A DNA stretch of 64,000 bases, taken from the NCBI GenBank assembly GCA_017619735.1, contig JAFZRT010000040.1, forward strand, positions 1 through 64,000, read 5' to 3'. The notes below the pieces were generated by a model. The model did not search any database. It saw only the letters and a program-made list of their open reading frames with translations, and had not been told where the DNA came from. The stretch comes from Clostridia bacterium (GTDB lineage: Bacteria > Bacillota > Clostridia > Christensenellales > CAG-138). This document shows positions 61,819 through 64,000 of the stretch, one piece after another (the stretch's first letter is position 1; the number at the start of each line of letters is the position of its first letter). The translations under genes were made by a program, and so were the position numbers.

Positions 61819-62922
61819 TCAGCCGCCTATCTCGCCGTTCATGACGTCGTCGTACCATTCGCCGCCGGGCACGTACATATCGCCGAACGCGTCTTCCATG
61901 GCCTCGTCGACCTTGCTCTCCTGCTCTTCGTCGAGCACGGGGCCGTAGGACTCGTAGTCGTTCGCGAACATGCAGAGTACGTAATCTCCGCCGCCGAGAT
62001 CCGCCCAGTAGTACTCGAAGCCCTTGTTGTCGTAGCCCTGCATTACGGTCTCCGCGATCTTGCTCGCTATGGCGGAGGCGACGGGCTCATCCTCCCTCGC
62101 TATGCCGCCCTCGACCCTGCAGGAGAAGCTGGTCTCGCCCTCGTCGAGCTTGGCCTTCGCGAAAGCGGGAATGGCGTAGACGTCCTCGACCGTCTCGGCG
62201 GACTGCACCGCGGGATTGTATTTGAGGCCCTCCGCCTTGGGGAAGAAGCTGCGGTCCCATTCGTGATCGCCGGCCATTATGGCGTCGGAGAGGTTGAAAT
62301 GCCTGTATGTGCCCTCGTCGGAGTCGAAATAGCAGTCGGTGTGATACCATTCGCCGTCGAGCTTGACGATGTCCCAGGAGTGGGAAAGGCTCGTATCGTG
62401 CACGACCATGCACTCTATGCCGAGCATATGCATAAACAGACGGAAAGTGGTGGCGTAGCCGACGCAAACGGCGCTGCGGTACTTGAGCACGCCGTAGGGA
62501 TTGTCGCTGTCCTCCGACGTGGTGGGGATGACGGTGAGCATGCCGGTCTCGCTCTTGAGCCTGGTAGTGAGCCAGAGATAGACCGCCCGCTCCTTTTCAA
62601 AGGGAGTCATGTCATCCTTGACGACCGACTCGAGGACGTCCTTCGCCATCTTCATGGTCTCCTTCTGCCTGTCGTCGAGGGATGTGCTGTCGCCCGAGAT
62701 GTAGGCGTCGGAGATGGGCTGAGTGGAGCGGATCCAGTATTCGTCGCCTATGCAGACGTCGTTTTCACGCGCGTCGTCTTCGGGCTCGTCACTGGTCTCA
62801 AGAGCGGTGATGATCCTCGCCGTGTTTTTATAGGCAAACGCGCTTGCAGCCGCGCAGAAGAGCACGACGAGCGAAAGAAGCGCCGCAAGAACGATGATAA
62901 TGGCTTTTGAAGATTTTTTCAT
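61819..62922 (-). CDS. Transglutaminase-like domain protein, membrane-anchored
   Basis: 367-residue exported protein with an N-terminal hydrophobic anchor (about 7-30). The transglutaminase-like cysteine-protease fold has the triad Cys in SAVCVGYATTFRLFM, His in SHSWDIVKLDGEW and Asp in YHTDCYFD. Such domains cleave or crosslink cell-surface peptides or proteins. The C-terminal 120 residues are acidic. Its 170-nt leader is discussed with its promoter. Confidence 0.82.
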   Translation of the reverse strand: MKKSSKAIIIVLAALLSLVVLFCAAASAFAYKNTARIITALETSDEPEDDARENDVCIGDEYWIRSTQPISDAYISGDSTSLDDRQKETMKMAKDVLESVVKDDMTPFEKERAVYLWLTTRLKSETGMLTVIPTTSEDSDNPYGVLKYRSAVCVGYATTFRLFMHMLGIECMVVHDTSLSHSWDIVKLDGEWYHTDCYFDSDEGTYRHFNLSDAIMAGDHEWDRSFFPKAEGLKYNPAVQSAETVEDVYAIPAFAKAKLDEGETSFSCRVEGGIAREDEPVASAIASKIAETVMQGYDNKGFEYYWADLGGGDYVLCMFANDYESYGPVLDEEQESKVDEAMEDAFGDMYVPGGEWYDDVMNGEIGG

Positions 62923-63098
62923 TGTTTAATACTTTTCCTTTGCATCGCAAAGGGATCCTTTCTTGATTGTATTCGACGGATCGGCGTCGGAAAAACCGCC
63001 GCGCCGTCTGCATAAAAGCCGGATCAAAGGGGTTTGAAAACGCAGTTTCCGAACCCGATCTCCTCCGATTTTTTACGGCCCCGTTCGGGCCAAACGAG

Positions 63099-63127
63099 AT
63101 TATATTTCAGCGAGGCCGCATTGTCAA
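63099..63127 (-). promoter_or_regulatory. Promoter of the transglutaminase operon, with long leader
   Basis: TTGACA (63127-63122), 17-bp spacer, TATAAT (63104-63099). The leader to the start codon at 62922 is about 170 nt and has a GGCCC/GGGGCC hairpin at about 63076-63091 and a CTTTGCATCGCAAAG stem at about 62938-62952. The rest of 62923-63224 shows no gene. Confidence 0.85.
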
Positions 63128-63185
63128 CCCCCGAAAACGGGTTTTCGAAAGTATAATCGCGGCCTCATTTCGGCAGCATTATCTG

Positions 63186-63214
63186 TTGCCAAATCCGTTG
63201 CGCGGTGTTATAAT
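63186..63214 (+). promoter_or_regulatory. Promoter of tRNA-Arg
   Basis: TTGCCA (63186-63191), 17-bp spacer, TATAAT (63209-63214), 11 nt before the tRNA. Confidence 0.85.
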
Positions 63215-63224
63215 GACATTCGAT

Positions 63225-63301
63225 GCAACCGTAGCTCACCTGGATAGAGCGTATGCCTCCGGAGCATAAGGCAGTGGGTTCGAGTCCCGCCGGTTGCGCC
63301 A
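63225..63301 (+). tRNA. tRNA-Arg (anticodon CCG)
   Basis: Full cloverleaf: acceptor GCAACCG/CGGTTGC, discriminator G and encoded CCA. The anticodon stem is TATGC/GCATA with loop CTCCGGA, giving anticodon CCG (reads CGG). T arm GGTTCGAGTCC. Confidence 0.95.
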
Positions 63302-63333
63302 ACAAAAAGAGGGCTTCACGCCCTTTTTTTGTT
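63301..63333 (+). terminator. Terminator of tRNA-Arg
   Basis: AGGGC-TTCAC-GCCCT followed by TTTTTTGTT, with A/T-rich flanks that extend the stem. Confidence 0.85.
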
Positions 63334-63348
63334 GGCAATACAGTTGAA

Positions 63349-63465
63349 GGGACTCGAAGGGCGGAAAGAAAATGCGAAGCATTTTCCCGCCCCGGGATTT
63401 TGTCACGGCCGAGCTGCGCCGCGCGGAGCGCAGGCAGCGAGAGCCAATGTGCAAAATCGAGTCCC
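63349..63465. repeat. Palindromic module downstream of tRNA-Arg
   Basis: 117-bp segment bounded by a perfect 9-bp inverted repeat, GGGACTCGA (63349) / TCGAGTCCC (63457). It contains a hairpin GAAAATGC-GAA-GCATTTTC (63368-63386) inside GGCGG/CCGCC arms, and a second pair GATTTTG/CAAAATC (63396, 63452). The right end TCGAGTCCCGC equals 11 nt of the T arm of the preceding tRNA-Arg. Confidence 0.6.
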
Positions 63466-63489
63466 GCATGCTCAAATATCCCGTCCCTG

Positions 63490-63518
63490 TTGTCAGCCAG
63501 TTCCTCCTATAGTATAAT
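63490..63518 (+). promoter_or_regulatory. Promoter of the terminal GNAT gene
   Basis: TTGTCA (63490-63495), 17-bp spacer, TATAAT (63513-63518). Confidence 0.85.
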
Positions 63519-63551
63519 GATCATAACGATACGCATTTCACGGAGGGGCGC

Positions 63552-64000
63552 ATGATCGACACAGCGGGACTCAGCACTTGCTTTCGGGTGCGCAGGCTGA
63601 ACGACGCCGACGCGGACGGGATACTATTCCTCTGCGAGGGGAACCCGCAGTATTATCTTTACTGCAATTCCGAGCCGTCCATGGAGCAGGTGCTGCACGA
63701 CCTGCGTACGGCTCCGCCGGGCGTCGGCGCGGACGACAAGTATTTCGTCGGCTTTTTCCGCGGGGACGAGCTCGTCGCCGTCATGGACCTTATCGACGGC
63801 TATCCCGGAAAGGGCTGCTGCTATATCGGGTTCTTCATGATGAACGAGGCGTATCAGGGAAAGCTGATCGGCAGCGCGATCATCGACGAGGTATGCGCTT
63901 ATCTGACGCGCATCGGGAAACGGACGATCCGTCTTGCGTTTGCGGAGGACAATCCGCAGGCATCGCACTTCTGGAAAAAGAACGGTTTTATTGTAAAGGC
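63552..64000 (+). CDS. GNAT family N-acetyltransferase (3' end off window)
   Basis: First 149 residues of a GNAT protein, starting at the ATG at 63552 after CGGAGGGG. The core has VGFFRGDELVAVMDLIDGYP, then YIGFFMMNEAYQGKLIGSAI (acetyl-CoA-binding region) and ASHFWKKNGF near the right edge, the typical end of the fold. Only a few residues are probably missing. Substrate unknown; it is unrelated to the other GNAT gene in the window. Confidence 0.85.
   Translation, partial: MIDTAGLSTCFRVRRLNDADADGILFLCEGNPQYYLYCNSEPSMEQVLHDLRTAPPGVGADDKYFVGFFRGDELVAVMDLIDGYPGKGCCYIGFFMMNEAYQGKLIGSAIIDEVCAYLTRIGKRTIRLAFAEDNPQASHFWKKNGFIVK

Noticed and set aside
63076-63091. GGCCC/GGGGCC hairpin as a terminator in the transglutaminase leader.
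   Set aside because: It is followed by GTAAAAAATC on the transcribed strand, with no T-run.
63236-63475. Minus-strand frame with RRDSNPLPYAPEA overlapping tRNA-Arg.
   Set aside because: Classic false ORF made by reading a tRNA gene backwards; the DNA is a tRNA, terminator and palindromic module.

Overview
The window looks like a chromosomal stretch of a fairly GC-rich, spore-forming-lineage member of the Clostridia (Firmicutes). Pointers are an IspH-ribosomal protein S1 fusion, the paired radical-SAM proteins TIGR03960/TIGR03936, a def-fmt-rsmB-rlmN-prpC-prkC-rsgA-rpe operon, a YtfJ/GerW-type sporulation protein with a DUF2953 neighbour, an Rrf2-IscS-IscU operon, and an Na+-translocating decarboxylase. 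No genus can be named from the sequence alone; an uncultured gut clostridium is an inference.

Layout. (1) 1-2230 is the end of a conjugative/plasmid-like element: a ParB gene running off the left edge, a RepA_N-type initiator with four 23-bp-spaced iterons inside its coding sequence, and a 10-cysteine small protein behind a leader terminator. It abuts the 3' end of rpsI. (2) 2297-7348, minus strand: rpsI-rplM behind a consensus promoter and leader, then TIGR03960-TIGR03936-RNase G. (3) 7494-8633, plus: a DacF-like secreted protein that has lost all three penicillin-binding-protein active-site motifs. (4) 8672-12779, minus: yicC-gmk-rpoZ-priA. (5) 12904-13763: a GNAT acetyltransferase and tRNA-Ala(GGC). 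(6) 13837-24201, minus: def-fmt-rsmB-rlmN-prpC-prkC-rsgA-rpe-gyrA-like, mostly with ATGA or TGATG overlaps. (7) 24454-29899, plus: lon, then iscR-iscS-iscU and a DUF2156 gene. (8) 29950-33822: a peptidoglycan-binding protein, pgsA, an orphan ABC substrate-binding lipoprotein, and a cysteine-rich gene divergent from lexA. (9) 33874-42200, minus: miaB-mutS-mutL-miaA-hfq-ynbB. (10) 42350-43702, plus: a PrsA/SurA-like lipoprotein. (11) 43810-49483, minus: surE-baiN-cmk-plsC-ispH/S1. (12) 49598-53102, minus: oadG-biotin carrier-oadB-oadA. (13) 53228-56183, minus: DUF2953-ytfJ-dac-rluB. (14) 56234-61268, plus: ruvC-ruvA-ruvB, a DivIVA-like coiled-coil protein with a cysteine cluster, and proS behind a leader terminator. 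(15) 61325-64000: a transglutaminase-like protein and DUF4358 lipoprotein (minus), tRNA-Arg(CCG), and a partial GNAT gene.

Most of the window is housekeeping: translation and RNA modification, mismatch repair and recombination, cell-wall and Ser/Thr phosphorylation signalling, Fe-S assembly and Na+-coupled decarboxylation. The least ordinary signals are the in-gene iterons and attenuated rep operon of the mobile element, the catalytically dead DacF paralogue (an intact paralogue lies in the same window), the cysteine-cluster proteins next to lexA and ruvB, the palindromic modules after both tRNA genes, and the terminator in the proS leader. I saw no CRISPR array, rRNA, insertion sequence or obvious anti-phage system.
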